Below, one piece after another: positions 23,020-30,644 of a stretch of DNA of 64,000 nucleotides; position 1 is the stretch's first letter, and each line of letters begins with the position of its first letter. Position numbers and translations under genes: made by a program. The DNA comes from Actinoplanes solisilvae (GTDB lineage: Bacteria; Actinomycetota; Actinomycetes; Mycobacteriales; Micromonosporaceae): positions 186,001 through 250,000 of the forward strand of contig NZ_RJAC01000014.1 of NCBI RefSeq assembly GCF_003999975.1, given 5' to 3'. The notes below the pieces were generated by a model, which saw nothing but the letters and a program-made list of their open reading frames with translations, ran no database searches and was not told the origin of the DNA.

Positions 23020-23850
23020 GTGGCGACGAAGCACAGCAGCGGAGGCAACCCCGTCGTCTATATGGCCGTCCTGTTAGTGATCGGCCTCATGCTCGGACCC
23101 GTCATCTACATCATCATCGGCGGGTTCCGGACCAACTCGCAGATCACCACCGACCCGGCCGGCCTGCCCGACCCGTGGGTGCTCGGCAACTACACCGACG
23201 TGCTGACCGGCGACGTCTTCTGGCGCCAGTTCGGCAACTCGACGATCGCCGCGGTCATCACCACGGCCGGAGTGGTCGCCCTGGGCGTGATGGCGAGCTA
23301 CGTCCTCGCGCGTTACAGCTTCCGCGGCCGCGGGGCGATGTACGCGTTGTTCGCGGCCGGGCTCATGTTCCCGGCCACGGTCGCCATCACGCCGCTCTAC
23401 CTGCTGGTGAAGAACCTGGGCCTGGTGAACACGCTGCCCGGCGTCATCCTCCCGCAGATCGCCTTCGGACTCCCGACCACGATCATCATCCTGGTCCCGT
23501 TCCTGCGGGCGATCCCCAAGGAGATCGAGGAGGCCGCGGCCATCGACCGCTGCAGCCGGCTCGGCTTCTTCTGGCGGATGGTGCTGCCGCTGTCGGTGCC
23601 CGGCCTGATCACCGTCGGGATCCTGGCCTTCGTCGGCAGCTGGAACAGCTACCTGTTGCCGCTGTTCATCCTGAACGACCAGGAGACCTTCACCCTGCCG
23701 CTGGGGGTGCAGAATTTCTCGTCGCAGTACTCGGTCGACACCGCGAAGGTGCTCGCCTTCACCTCGCTGTCGATGATCCCGGCGCTCGTGTTCTTCAGCC
23801 TCTTCGAGCGGCGCATCGTCGGCGGGCTCACCGGAGCGGTGAAGGGCTGA
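23020..23850 (+). CDS. Sugar ABC transporter permease (MalG/BxlG type)
   Basis: 276 residues with six membrane helices; the EAA loop reads EEAAAIDRCSRLGFFWRMVLP. It begins three bases after the previous stop and pairs with that permease to form the channel. Its last 23 bases overlap the convergent F420-type oxidoreductase gene. Confidence 0.9.
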   Translation: MATKHSSGGNPVVYMAVLLVIGLMLGPVIYIIIGGFRTNSQITTDPAGLPDPWVLGNYTDVLTGDVFWRQFGNSTIAAVITTAGVVALGVMASYVLARYSFRGRGAMYALFAAGLMFPATVAITPLYLLVKNLGLVNTLPGVILPQIAFGLPTTIIILVPFLRAIPKEIEEAAAIDRCSRLGFFWRMVLPLSVPGLITVGILAFVGSWNSYLLPLFILNDQETFTLPLGVQNFSSQYSVDTAKVLAFTSLSMIPALVFFSLFERRIVGGLTGAVKG

Positions 23851-24295
23851 GCCGGAAGATGCGCAGGTGGCGGTGGGAGGCGCGGGTCTTGTAGTTCTCG
23901 TAGCCGGGCCACTGGTCCACGATCAGCCGCCACAGACGTTCGTGATCGTCGTCCAGAGCCTCGTACGCGATGACCGGGATCTCGGCTCCGCCGAGCGTGA
24001 CCACTGCCCTCGGGTCGGCGGTCAGGTTCCAGGCCCAGGCCGGGTCGCTCTCGCCACCCCAGTTCGAGGCGATGACGACCAGATCGTCGCCATGCCGTAC
24101 GAATTGCAGGGGGCTGCTGCGCGGCAGCCCGCTACGCCGCCCGGTCGTCGTCAGCAACAGCGACGGCGCCATACCCAACGCGACGACCCGCCCCCGCGTC
24201 ACCCGGCTGAGCAGCCGGTCGACCCGCACGAGACGCCGGGCCACCGGCGTGAACGCCGACCACGACCCGGCCGTACGCCACAGCTTCCTCCACAC
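23828..24295 (-). CDS. F420-dependent nitroreductase/quinone reductase family (Ddn-like)
   Basis: 155 residues. The split-barrel core LLTTTGRRSGLPRSSPLQF, DLVVIASNWGGESDPAWAWNL and YENYKTRASHRHLRIFRL match the Ddn family, which uses reduced deazaflavin F420 to reduce quinones or nitro compounds. The N-terminal helix may touch the membrane. GAGAGG lies before the GTG. It is monocistronic and converges with the transporter operon. Confidence 0.88.
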   Translation of the reverse strand: MWRKLWRTAGSWSAFTPVARRLVRVDRLLSRVTRGRVVALGMAPSLLLTTTGRRSGLPRSSPLQFVRHGDDLVVIASNWGGESDPAWAWNLTADPRAVVTLGGAEIPVIAYEALDDDHERLWRLIVDQWPGYENYKTRASHRHLRIFRLSPSPLR

Positions 24296-24331
24296 CCGGA
24301 CTCACCTCTCGTCGCGCGGAGGACCACCGTA

Positions 24332-24359
24332 CGCCCGGCACCCTCGCAGGTGCCGGGCG
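24332..24359 (-). terminator. 11-bp perfect hairpin
   Basis: CGCCCGGCACC-CTCGCA-GGTGCCGGGCG, beginning 10 bases beyond the stop of the sugar isomerase-like gene on the minus strand. Confidence 0.75.
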
Positions 24360-24369
24360 GCCGGTCAGG

Positions 24370-25467
24370 TCACCGGCGGTAGATGGTCAGCTCGGACATG
24401 TTGCGGTAGCTGATACCGGCGAAGTCGATGGACTGGCCGGGGTTGGCCGTGCCACCGGGGGCGCTGTCCTGCTCCCAGTTCGCGTGGTGGTAGTCCTGGC
24501 GGCCGATGACCTCGAAGAACTGCTGGAAGTTGATGTCGCCCTCACCCAGCGGCACCATCGTGTAGCCGTTGGCCTGGGCCGGAGCACGGTCGCCGTCCTT
24601 GGCGTGGAACAGCGGGAACCGCTCGGTGCGCGGCGCGACGGTGAGGATCGGGTCGAACAGATCCTCCTTCGCGTTCCCACGAGCGTCCACATAGGTGTGG
24701 TGCTTGAACCGGGCCACGTACGCCCAGTAGACGTCCATCTCGAAGAAGACGTAGCGCTCGTCGGTCTGGCCGAAGAAGTACTCGAGCTTGCGCAGCCCGC
24801 TCGACCGGGTCGGCCGGCCGTTCGCGTCGAGAGGCCCCGCGTCGAGCAGGAACCCGTACGCGGCGTCGTGGTTGTGGGTGTAGAGCTTGAGCCCTCGTTT
24901 GCGGGCCGTGCGGCCGAGCTCGTTCCAGAGGTCGGCGGCCGCGTCCCAGTCGGCGCGGTAGGCGCTGCCGGTCGGGTCGCTGCCGGTGCCGATGTGCTTC
25001 ATGCCGAGCGTCTGGGCGATGTCGAGCTGCTGCTCGAAGGTGGCCGCGTTGATCGACGTGTGCGTGCCGTTGGCGACCAGCCCGTTGTCGTCGAGGATCT
25101 TGCGGATCTCGGCCGGCGTGATCTGCCGGCCCAGGATCGAGGTGTGCTGGTTGTAGCCGGCGAACTCGATCTCCTTGTAGCCGATCTCGGCCAGCCGGGC
25201 GAGAACCCGTTCGAAGCCGTACGGCACCCCGGAGTCATCGGGTGCGGCGGAGATCCGGTCACGGACGCTGTAGAGGATGATGCCGCGGTTACGGGACGGG
25301 ATCAGCGGTTCGGCACGCAGCTTGCCGGGGCCGTGCCCGTGGCCCTTGTCGTGCGCGAGGGCCGGCGAGCCGGTGGCCAGCACGGGAAGTCCGGCGGCTC
25401 CGATGGCGGCGGCCGCACCGGCGGAGGCGGTAAGAATCTGACGGCGGGAGACAGGCGATTTGAACAT
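24370..25467 (-). CDS. Tat-exported sugar phosphate isomerase/epimerase-like TIM barrel
   Basis: 365 residues from ATG 25467 with GGAG five bases upstream. A twin-arginine signal (SRRQILTASAGAAAA) marks export of the folded protein. The barrel shows EIEFAGYNQH, NGTHTSIN, YTHNHDAA and FFEMDVYWA, typical of the xylose isomerase-like/AP-endonuclease-2 fold group with His, Glu and Asp metal ligands. Export of such a protein suggests action on extracellular sugars, possibly keto-sugar glycosides. It follows the xylan cluster but has its own upstream palindrome and terminator. Confidence 0.85.
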   Translation of the reverse strand: MFKSPVSRRQILTASAGAAAAIGAAGLPVLATGSPALAHDKGHGHGPGKLRAEPLIPSRNRGIILYSVRDRISAAPDDSGVPYGFERVLARLAEIGYKEIEFAGYNQHTSILGRQITPAEIRKILDDNGLVANGTHTSINAATFEQQLDIAQTLGMKHIGTGSDPTGSAYRADWDAAADLWNELGRTARKRGLKLYTHNHDAAYGFLLDAGPLDANGRPTRSSGLRKLEYFFGQTDERYVFFEMDVYWAYVARFKHHTYVDARGNAKEDLFDPILTVAPRTERFPLFHAKDGDRAPAQANGYTMVPLGEGDINFQQFFEVIGRQDYHHANWEQDSAPGGTANPGQSIDFAGISYRNMSELTIYRR

Positions 25468-25572
25468 GCGAACTCCATAGAGGACGTTGTTCGGAGTTTG
25501 TGTCACGCGTGTTTCAGACTTGAAAAGACACTAACGCTCGCCAGAGTCAGAAGATAGTCCAAGATAGATCCA

Positions 25573-25596
25573 ACTTTCGTCTGAACAGACAAAAGT
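25573..25596. promoter_or_regulatory. 24-bp near-perfect palindrome
   Basis: ACTTTCGTCTG-AA-CAGACAAAAGT, 11-bp arms with one mismatch, 106 bases upstream of the isomerase-like gene. Likely operator of an unlinked regulator. The rest of the 290-base gap before the SDR remnant holds two copies of GCAAGCCCGCCCC (25682 and 25712) and nothing else clear. Confidence 0.6.
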
Positions 25597-25753
25597 CGAT
25601 CCCTGAGTCATTACGGATCATCGCGCGCCGAAAGCCTCCCGGCGACTTCTCGATCACGCCCGTTCTCGGCCCCGCCACGCGCAAGCCCGCCCCTCGGCCC
25701 CCGCTACGAGCAAGCCCGCCCCGCAGCGCATTCCGGCCGCGCCTCCGCGCCAC

Positions 25754-25954
25754 GCCACGCCCGGCCTCAGCGGCCTGGCCGACGGCCCCGAGGCGGCCGA
25801 GCAACTGCTCAAGAACCTCGCGGCGGGCGTCCCGATGGAGCGCCTCGGCCGGCCCGAGGAGATCGCCGAGACCGTGCTCTTCCTGGCCTCCCCGGCCGGC
25901 AGCTACATGACCGGCGCCCAGATCTACGTCGACGGCGGCGCCAGCCAGATCTGA
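25754..25954 (+). pseudogene. C-terminal remnant of a short-chain dehydrogenase
   Basis: About 66 codons ending in TGA. They read [17 protein letters not shown], then [20 protein letters not shown], then [16 protein letters not shown], the normal C-terminus of an SDR enzyme. The cofactor-binding and YxxxK parts are missing; sequence upstream of 25754 in this frame is not SDR-like. No start codon or ribosome site. A deletion remnant. Confidence 0.85.
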
Positions 25955-25965
25955 CCGTACGCCGA

Positions 25966-25995
25966 GGCGGGCGCGACGGAAACGTCGCGCCCGCC
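25966..25995. terminator. 13-bp hairpin with GAAA tetraloop
   Basis: GGCGGGCGCGACG-GAAA-CGTCGCGCCCGCC, perfect stem between the SDR remnant and the stop of the fasciclin gene; works for the minus-strand gene and would have served the lost SDR gene. Confidence 0.8.
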
Positions 25996-26002
25996 GGTGG
26001 CC

Positions 26003-26647
26003 TCAGGGAAGGTTGATCGGGCGCAGCACAGCGTCGATGCCGTGCGCGATCTGGCGGTTGCCCTTGTTGATGTCGAAGCGGATGACGCGCGGGTCGCGGT
26101 CGGAGCGGTCGGCGTCGATCAGCTTGACGCGCTTCCAGTGGTGGCCGTAGACGTCGACCTTGATGGACGAGCCGGCGGCCGTCTTCAGCGAGGCGCCGTC
26201 GGCCTTGAGCGCCGCCTTGCGGTCGATCGTGGCGCCCGGCACGACGTGGTAGAGCAGGACGGACTCGACGGTGTTGATGCCGAGCCCGGCCACCGCGGTG
26301 AACGCAGCCTTCTCGCTCGGCAGGCGCTTGGTGTTCTTCAGGTCGGCGACCAGCTTCTGGAACGCGCGGTCGTCGGGCAGGAACGCCGTCAGAGCCACCT
26401 TGCCGTCGGTCAGCACCTTGACCTGGCTCGACGGCTTGGCCTTCAGCACGGCCAGCACGGCCGCGGTGAGAATGTCGTAGTCGCCCCCGCGGTGGTCGAA
26501 GCCGCTCTTGTCGGCGGTGAGGACGGCGGCCAGGGACTTCGTGCCCAGCGGTTTGGTCTTGCCGTGGGCGCTCGCCGGAGCGGCGAAGAGCGCGGAGGCG
26601 ACGACCGTGGTGGTCGCGACGGCGGCGAGTCGGGTGAACCTCATCAT
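26003..26647 (-). CDS. Secreted fasciclin (FAS1) domain protein, MPT70-like
   Basis: 214 residues. Signal peptide (MMRFTRLAAVATTTVVASALFAAPASA), then one FAS1 domain: LTAFLPDDRAFQKLV (first conserved box), LLYHVVPGATI (second box) and QIAHGIDAVLRP at the end. FAS1 proteins bind matrix or partner proteins. In Mycobacterium tuberculosis, FAS1 proteins MPT70/MPT83 are the main targets of SigK, and here a SigK/RskA-type pair lies just upstream. A TGCATCC-N17-CGAA promoter precedes it. AAAGGA is the ribosome site. Confidence 0.88.
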   Translation of the reverse strand: MMRFTRLAAVATTTVVASALFAAPASAHGKTKPLGTKSLAAVLTADKSGFDHRGGDYDILTAAVLAVLKAKPSSQVKVLTDGKVALTAFLPDDRAFQKLVADLKNTKRLPSEKAAFTAVAGLGINTVESVLLYHVVPGATIDRKAALKADGASLKTAAGSSIKVDVYGHHWKRVKLIDADRSDRDPRVIRFDINKGNRQIAHGIDAVLRPINLP

Positions 26648-26661
26648 CGAGCGTCCTTTCC

Positions 26662-26699
26662 AAGTACGGGCGGTGGCAGTCGCGCCACCACCCGTACTT
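26662..26699 (-). terminator. 16-bp hairpin between anti-sigma and fasciclin genes
   Basis: AAGTACGGGCGGTGGC pairs with 26684-26699, one mismatch, 6-nt loop. It can end the sigma/anti-sigma message; it also overlaps the -10 of the fasciclin promoter and lies 15 bases before its ATG. Confidence 0.65.
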
Positions 26700-26725
26700 C
26701 GCCCCGGTCGCCCCGGATGGATGCA
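26698..26725 (-). promoter_or_regulatory. ECF promoter of the fasciclin gene
   Basis: Minus strand TGCATCC-N17-CGAA, identical in layout to two others in this locus and close to the M. tuberculosis SigK consensus (CCATCC and CCGAAT boxes). Confidence 0.8.
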
Positions 26726-26726
26726 G

Positions 26727-27422
26727 TTATTCGGTCAGAATTCCGCGCAACAGGCTGCGGCCGGAGTGCGTGGCGTCGCCGTCGTGCGGCTCGTCGCTGA
26801 TGTCGACCAGGCGGTACTGATTCATGTCGATGCCCGGCGGCACCGGCAGCACCGAGTCGCCCTGATCGGGCAGGTTGCCCAGGGCCACCATCTTCGTCAG
26901 GTCGTCCGGGTCGATCAGCCACACCTCGTGAAAACCAGTGGTCAACGGCAGATTTCGTACGCCGATGCGCATCTCGCCGTCCGACAGCACCCGAACCGTG
27001 CCGCCCGCAGCCGCCGGGACCGTCGCCAACGGAGCCAGCGTGGCCCGGGCCGTGACCGTCTCGGCCGGAGCCCGCCCCGCGAACCGGTCGACCGCGACCG
27101 TTCCGGCGACGGCGACGATCGCCGCGGCGGCCGCGGCGAGCACCGGCACGAGCCAGCGCGGCCGGCTCCGCCGTACGGGAGAAGGCTTCTGCTGCCGGAC
27201 GGGCTCGGCGATGTCGGCCTCGATGCGCTGCCAGATCTGCTCCGGCGGAGGCGGCAGGTCGCGCAGGTCGTGGGTCTCGGCACCCAGACCGGTGACGGTG
27301 CGCAACGTGTCGAGCTCGTCCCGGCAGGTGGCGCACCGGGCCAGGTGGCCGGACTCGGCGGCGTCCTCGGCCTCCTCAGAGAGCGCGAAGAGGACCAGCC
27401 GATCGGGATCCAAATGTTCCAC
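26727..27422 (-). CDS. Anti-sigma factor, RskA type
   Basis: 231 residues. The cytoplasmic N-terminus has a zinc-binding anti-sigma motif (GHLARCATCRDEL). One transmembrane helix (LVPVLAAAAAAIVAVAGTVA) leads to an extracytoplasmic RskA domain with FHEVWLIDPDDLTKMVALG. It holds the sigma factor inactive until the outer domain is processed. GTG 27422 with GGGAGG six bases upstream; it overlaps the sigma gene by 47 bases, so the pair is made together. Homology to RskA is by domain order and motifs. Confidence 0.9.
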   Translation of the reverse strand: MEHLDPDRLVLFALSEEAEDAAESGHLARCATCRDELDTLRTVTGLGAETHDLRDLPPPPEQIWQRIEADIAEPVRQQKPSPVRRSRPRWLVPVLAAAAAAIVAVAGTVAVDRFAGRAPAETVTARATLAPLATVPAAAGGTVRVLSDGEMRIGVRNLPLTTGFHEVWLIDPDDLTKMVALGNLPDQGDSVLPVPPGIDMNQYRLVDISDEPHDGDATHSGRSLLRGILTE

Positions 27423-27954
27423 CGTCCACCTCCCAACGGCGTCGCAGGTTCGCCAGTCCGCGCCGGATATGGCTCTTGACCGTACCGAGCGGGAGCCCGG
27501 TCACGGCCGCTATCTGTGGGTGGGTCAGGTCGTCGAAGAATGCCAGCTCCAGGGTGCGGCGCTGCTCCTCGGGCAGGCGGCCCAGCTCGTCGGCGACCAC
27601 CAGCCGGTCGACGACACGCTCCGGGCGCTCCGCCTCCTCGGCCGGGGCGACCTGGGATCGTACAGTCTCGACCAGCCGGTCGTCGCGGGCCGCGGACCGC
27701 ATCCGGTCGATCGCCTTACGCCGCGCGATGCCGAGCAGCCAGCCCAGGATCGTGCCGCGTTGCGGGTCGAACGAGTCCCGGCCGGCCCACGCCGCCACGA
27801 AGGTCAACTGTGTGACGTCCTCGGCGTCGGCCCGGTTGCCGAGCAGCCGTTGAGCCAGATAGAGCACGGCCGCTCCGTGCCGGTCGTAGGCGAGCCGCAA
27901 TGCCTTCTCGTCGCCGCTGCGCAAGCGCTCGGCGAGCTGATCGTCGCGGTCCAT
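27376..27954 (-). CDS. ECF sigma factor, SigK type
   Basis: 192 residues from ATG 27954 (AAGGGAGG just upstream; an in-frame start at 28044 lies above its own promoter and is rejected). Region 2: LRLAYDRHGAAVLYLAQRLLG and AEDVTQLTFVAAW. Region 4: LPEEQRRTLELAFFDDLTHP and GTVKSHIRRGLANLRRR. It directs RNA polymerase to TGCATCC-N17-CGAA promoters: its own, the fasciclin gene and the DUF4397-sortase operon. Partner RskA-like gene overlaps its 3' end. Confidence 0.92.
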   Translation of the reverse strand: MDRDDQLAERLRSGDEKALRLAYDRHGAAVLYLAQRLLGNRADAEDVTQLTFVAAWAGRDSFDPQRGTILGWLLGIARRKAIDRMRSAARDDRLVETVRSQVAPAEEAERPERVVDRLVVADELGRLPEEQRRTLELAFFDDLTHPQIAAVTGLPLGTVKSHIRRGLANLRRRWEVDGGTFGSRSAGPLRAL

Positions 27955-27987
27955 CGACCTCCCTTCCGCGCGTCGTCCACCCAGTCG

Positions 27988-28015
27988 TTCGTTCGGCGAG
28001 GCCTCGGCGGATGCA
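27988..28015 (-). promoter_or_regulatory. ECF promoter of the sigma/anti-sigma operon
   Basis: Minus strand TGCATCC-N17-CGAA, 34 bases before the sigma ATG; predicts autoregulation. Confidence 0.78.
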
Positions 28016-28035
28016 CCGAACTTCCCCGATTTCGC

Positions 28036-28063
28036 TGCATCCATCCCACACCGTCACGACGAA
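28036..28063 (+). promoter_or_regulatory. ECF promoter of the DUF4397-sortase operon
   Basis: Plus strand TGCATCC-N17-CGAA, back to back with the sigma promoter, about 45 bases before the DUF4397 ATG. Confidence 0.8.
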
Positions 28064-28108
28064 GGACCTGGCATACCGAACCACGATGAGCCGTTCGAGG
28101 GAGTTTCG

Positions 28109-28933
28109 ATGCGAATCCTGCACATACGACGCGCGGTCACGGTCGGCACGGCGTCCCTGCTCGCCCTGGGTGCCGCCGGCGCGTTCGCCGCCGGTCCGGC
28201 CTTCGCCAAGGCGAACTCCAAGGTGTCGGTCGTGCACGGCATCCCCGGTCAGCCGGTGGACGTCTACGTCAACGGGGAGAAGACCGTCCCCGGGTTCCAG
28301 CCCGGCAAGGTCGCCGGGCCGCTCAGCCTGCCCGGCGGGGAGTACGACATCGCGCTGACCAAGCCCGGCGACGCTCTCGGCAGCGCGCTGCTGACCGTCG
28401 AGAACGCCGAGGTGCCCGGCGACGCGAACATCAGCCTGGTCGCCCACCTCGACGAGGGCGGGAAGCCGGTGCTGACCCCGTTCGTCAACGACACGAGCAA
28501 GCTCGACCCGGGCCAGGCCCGCCTGATCGTGCGGCACACCGCGGCCGCGCCCGCCGTCGACGTGCGCGCCGGTGGCCAGCCGGTCTTCGAGGACGTGACC
28601 AACCCCAAGGAGGGGAAGGCCGACCTCGACGCCGGCAGTGTCTCGGCCGACGTCGTGCTGGCCGGCACGCAGACCCGGGTGCTCGGCCCGGCCGAGGTGA
28701 ACCTGCGCGAGGGCGCGGCGACGATCGTCTACGCGACCGGCTCGGCCGAGGACAAGACGCTCGCTCTGGTGACCCAGACAATCACCGGTCTCCACTCGGC
28801 GCCGGGCGGCGTGCCCAGCGGTGACGGCGGGCTCGCCGACCGGGGGAACTCCCTGCCCTGGTACAGCGTGGGTGGCGCCGGGATCCTGCTGGTTCTGCTC
28901 GGCCTCGCCCGCCTGGTGGCCACGCGTCGATGA
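28109..28933 (+). CDS. DUF4397 cell-surface protein with C-terminal anchor
   Basis: 274 residues. Signal peptide (RRAVTVGTASLLALGAAGAFAAGPAFA), then two similar beta-sandwich halves with VSVVHGIPGQPVDVYVNG and RLIVRHTAAAPAVDVRAGG, the DUF4397 signature. The C-terminus has a membrane helix and a basic tail (GAGILLVLLGLARLVATRR) like a sortase-type anchor, though no standard LPxTG is visible before it (SLPWYSVGG). GAGGGAG precedes the ATG. It overlaps the sortase gene by ATGA. Confidence 0.85.
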   Translation: MRILHIRRAVTVGTASLLALGAAGAFAAGPAFAKANSKVSVVHGIPGQPVDVYVNGEKTVPGFQPGKVAGPLSLPGGEYDIALTKPGDALGSALLTVENAEVPGDANISLVAHLDEGGKPVLTPFVNDTSKLDPGQARLIVRHTAAAPAVDVRAGGQPVFEDVTNPKEGKADLDAGSVSADVVLAGTQTRVLGPAEVNLREGAATIVYATGSAEDKTLALVTQTITGLHSAPGGVPSGDGGLADRGNSLPWYSVGGAGILLVLLGLARLVATRR

Positions 28934-29613
28934 GCACTGCTGCGCACCGCGGCACGTCCCGGCACCGGCCGGGGCGTGCCCTGCTCCTCGTGGCCGTGGG
29001 CACGGTGCTGACCACCGTCGCCGGCGTGGCCGCCTGCCAGGCCCGGCCGGAGGGCGACTTCGGCCCGGCCGGTGTCGCGACGTCGGCGCCCGCGAGCCCG
29101 TCCGCTGCCGTCGCCGGACCGGTCCCCGTCCATGACGGCCGGCCACCGGCGGCGGCCCCGGTCGACGCGCCCGTCCGGCTCACCGTCCCGGCGCTGAAGC
29201 TGGACGCGACCGTCGATCCCGTCGGCATCGACCGGCGGAGCGGCGACTTCGCCGTGCCACCGAGCGTCGACCGGGTCGGCTGGTACCGCTTCGGACCGGG
29301 CTTCTCGGCAACGACGGGCTCGATCGTCGTCGCCGGTCACGTGGACAGCGCCGCCGAGGGCGAGGGTGCGTTCTTCCGCCTCGGCGCCCTGCGGACCGAC
29401 GACGTGATCACGCTCGCCGGCCCGGGAGAGCGCACCCGTACGTTCCGGGTGGTGGCCCGCGAGCGCTACCGCAAGACGGCGATCCCGCTGGGCAAATACT
29501 TCGCCCGTGACGGCGCCGCTCGGCTGACCCTGATCACCTGCGGCGGCCCGTTCGACGCCCGCACCCGCCACTACCGCGACAACGTGGTCGTCACCGCGAC
29601 CCCGCAGCCGTAG
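28930..29613 (+). CDS. Class F sortase
   Basis: 227 residues. N-terminal membrane helix (ALLLVAVGTVLTTVAGVAAC), Pro-Ala linker, then the sortase barrel: catalytic His in VVAGHVDSAAEG, Cys in LTLITCGGPFD, Arg in the RHYRDNVVV end. Class F enzymes are typical of actinobacteria and often accompany DUF4397 proteins. The start overlaps the DUF4397 stop, so that protein is the obvious substrate or partner; this pairing is inference. Confidence 0.9.
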   Translation: MSTAAHRGTSRHRPGRALLLVAVGTVLTTVAGVAACQARPEGDFGPAGVATSAPASPSAAVAGPVPVHDGRPPAAAPVDAPVRLTVPALKLDATVDPVGIDRRSGDFAVPPSVDRVGWYRFGPGFSATTGSIVVAGHVDSAAEGEGAFFRLGALRTDDVITLAGPGERTRTFRVVARERYRKTAIPLGKYFARDGAARLTLITCGGPFDARTRHYRDNVVVTATPQP

Positions 29614-29635
29614 GCCGGCGTCGGCATACCGCTTC

Positions 29636-29690
29636 CGAGGTACGGAACGTCAGCGCCGCAAGATCTCCGACGGCGACGTTCCGTACCTCG
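29636..29690. terminator. 16-bp perfect inverted repeat reaching into the AraC gene
   Basis: CGAGGTACGGAACGTC pairs perfectly with 29675-29690; 23-nt loop. One arm lies between the converging stops of the sortase and AraC genes, the other inside the last codons of AraC. Probably a shared terminator. Confidence 0.6.
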
Positions 29691-30600
29691 CCCGGTGCAG
29701 TTGAGCGAAGCGGCCGAGGTGGACGAAGCCCCACCGATGGGCCACGGCCGCGACCGTCACCCGGGTCCAGTCGGAGCTGCGCAGGTCGTCGTGGGCCCGG
29801 GCCAGCCGGACGTCGCGGACGAAAGCCATCGGGGTGAGGCCGACGTGGCGCTTGAACGCGTCCTGCAGGCTGCGCGTGCCGACACCGGCGACCGCGGCGA
29901 GGGCGGCGAGCGTGAACGGCCGGTCCGGATGCGCCTCGACCAGGTCGACGACCCGCCGGACCGCCCTCGGCGGCGGCCCGCCGCGGGTGCGCTGACGATC
30001 GAGCGTCCGACGGTCCGTGGCGACGATCAGCCCCGACACCACCAGTTCCTGGATCCGGTCGCGGTGCAGCGGATGACCCGTCAGGCTCTGCTCGCCGAAC
30101 GCGTCGGCGTGCACCCACCGCACCAGCCGGGACCAACTGGCCAGCAGCCCGGGCACCGCGCCGGCGTCCAGCCGAGGCTTCGTGGCGTACGGCTCGTCGA
30201 GCATGACGGCCAGTTGCCGCCGCATCAGGGCCGGCTCGATGCGCACCCCGATCACCTCGCAGTCGGCGCTCCACCGGTCGTCGACCTCCCCCGCGTACGG
30301 CTGGTAGATCGCCGCCGCCCCGGGCAGCACCGGCAGCGAGGGACGTACTTGCAGGCGACCGGCGCGCACCACGTTGACCTGGAAGCAGTCGAGTTCCGGG
30401 AATCGCACCCGGAGCGCGGCGCCGAAGCTGACCTCGTTGATGCCGAGGTCGCCGACGGCCGCGGCCCTGACCCGTACGGCGAAACTCGGGTGGCGGTCGG
30501 CCGGCACGAGAACGCTGGAGCGGAACCGGGCGTCGAGGAACGCTTTGGCCTCGGCGAGGTCACTGGTTCGCAGCACGGCGGACGAGCCGCTCGATTCCAT
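29650..30600 (-). CDS. AraC-family transcriptional regulator
   Basis: 316 residues. N-terminal ligand/dimer domain of the AraC_binding_2 type (LPGAAAIYQPYAGEVDDRWSADCEV), C-terminal double HTH (FTLAALAAVAGVGTRSLQDAFKRH; VAAVAHRWGFVHLGRFAQLHRARYGTSPSE). The second helix ends with the usual F..xYGxSPSE pattern. Nearby genes do not reveal a target. The upstream TAGAGT at about 35 bases may be its -10. Confidence 0.88.
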   Translation of the reverse strand: MESSGSSAVLRTSDLAEAKAFLDARFRSSVLVPADRHPSFAVRVRAAAVGDLGINEVSFGAALRVRFPELDCFQVNVVRAGRLQVRPSLPVLPGAAAIYQPYAGEVDDRWSADCEVIGVRIEPALMRRQLAVMLDEPYATKPRLDAGAVPGLLASWSRLVRWVHADAFGEQSLTGHPLHRDRIQELVVSGLIVATDRRTLDRQRTRGGPPPRAVRRVVDLVEAHPDRPFTLAALAAVAGVGTRSLQDAFKRHVGLTPMAFVRDVRLARAHDDLRSSDWTRVTVAAVAHRWGFVHLGRFAQLHRARYGTSPSEILRR

Positions 30601-30644
30601 CGCACCGCCCTGCGCTCGATGGCCTGTGCCATCGACTCTAGGGC

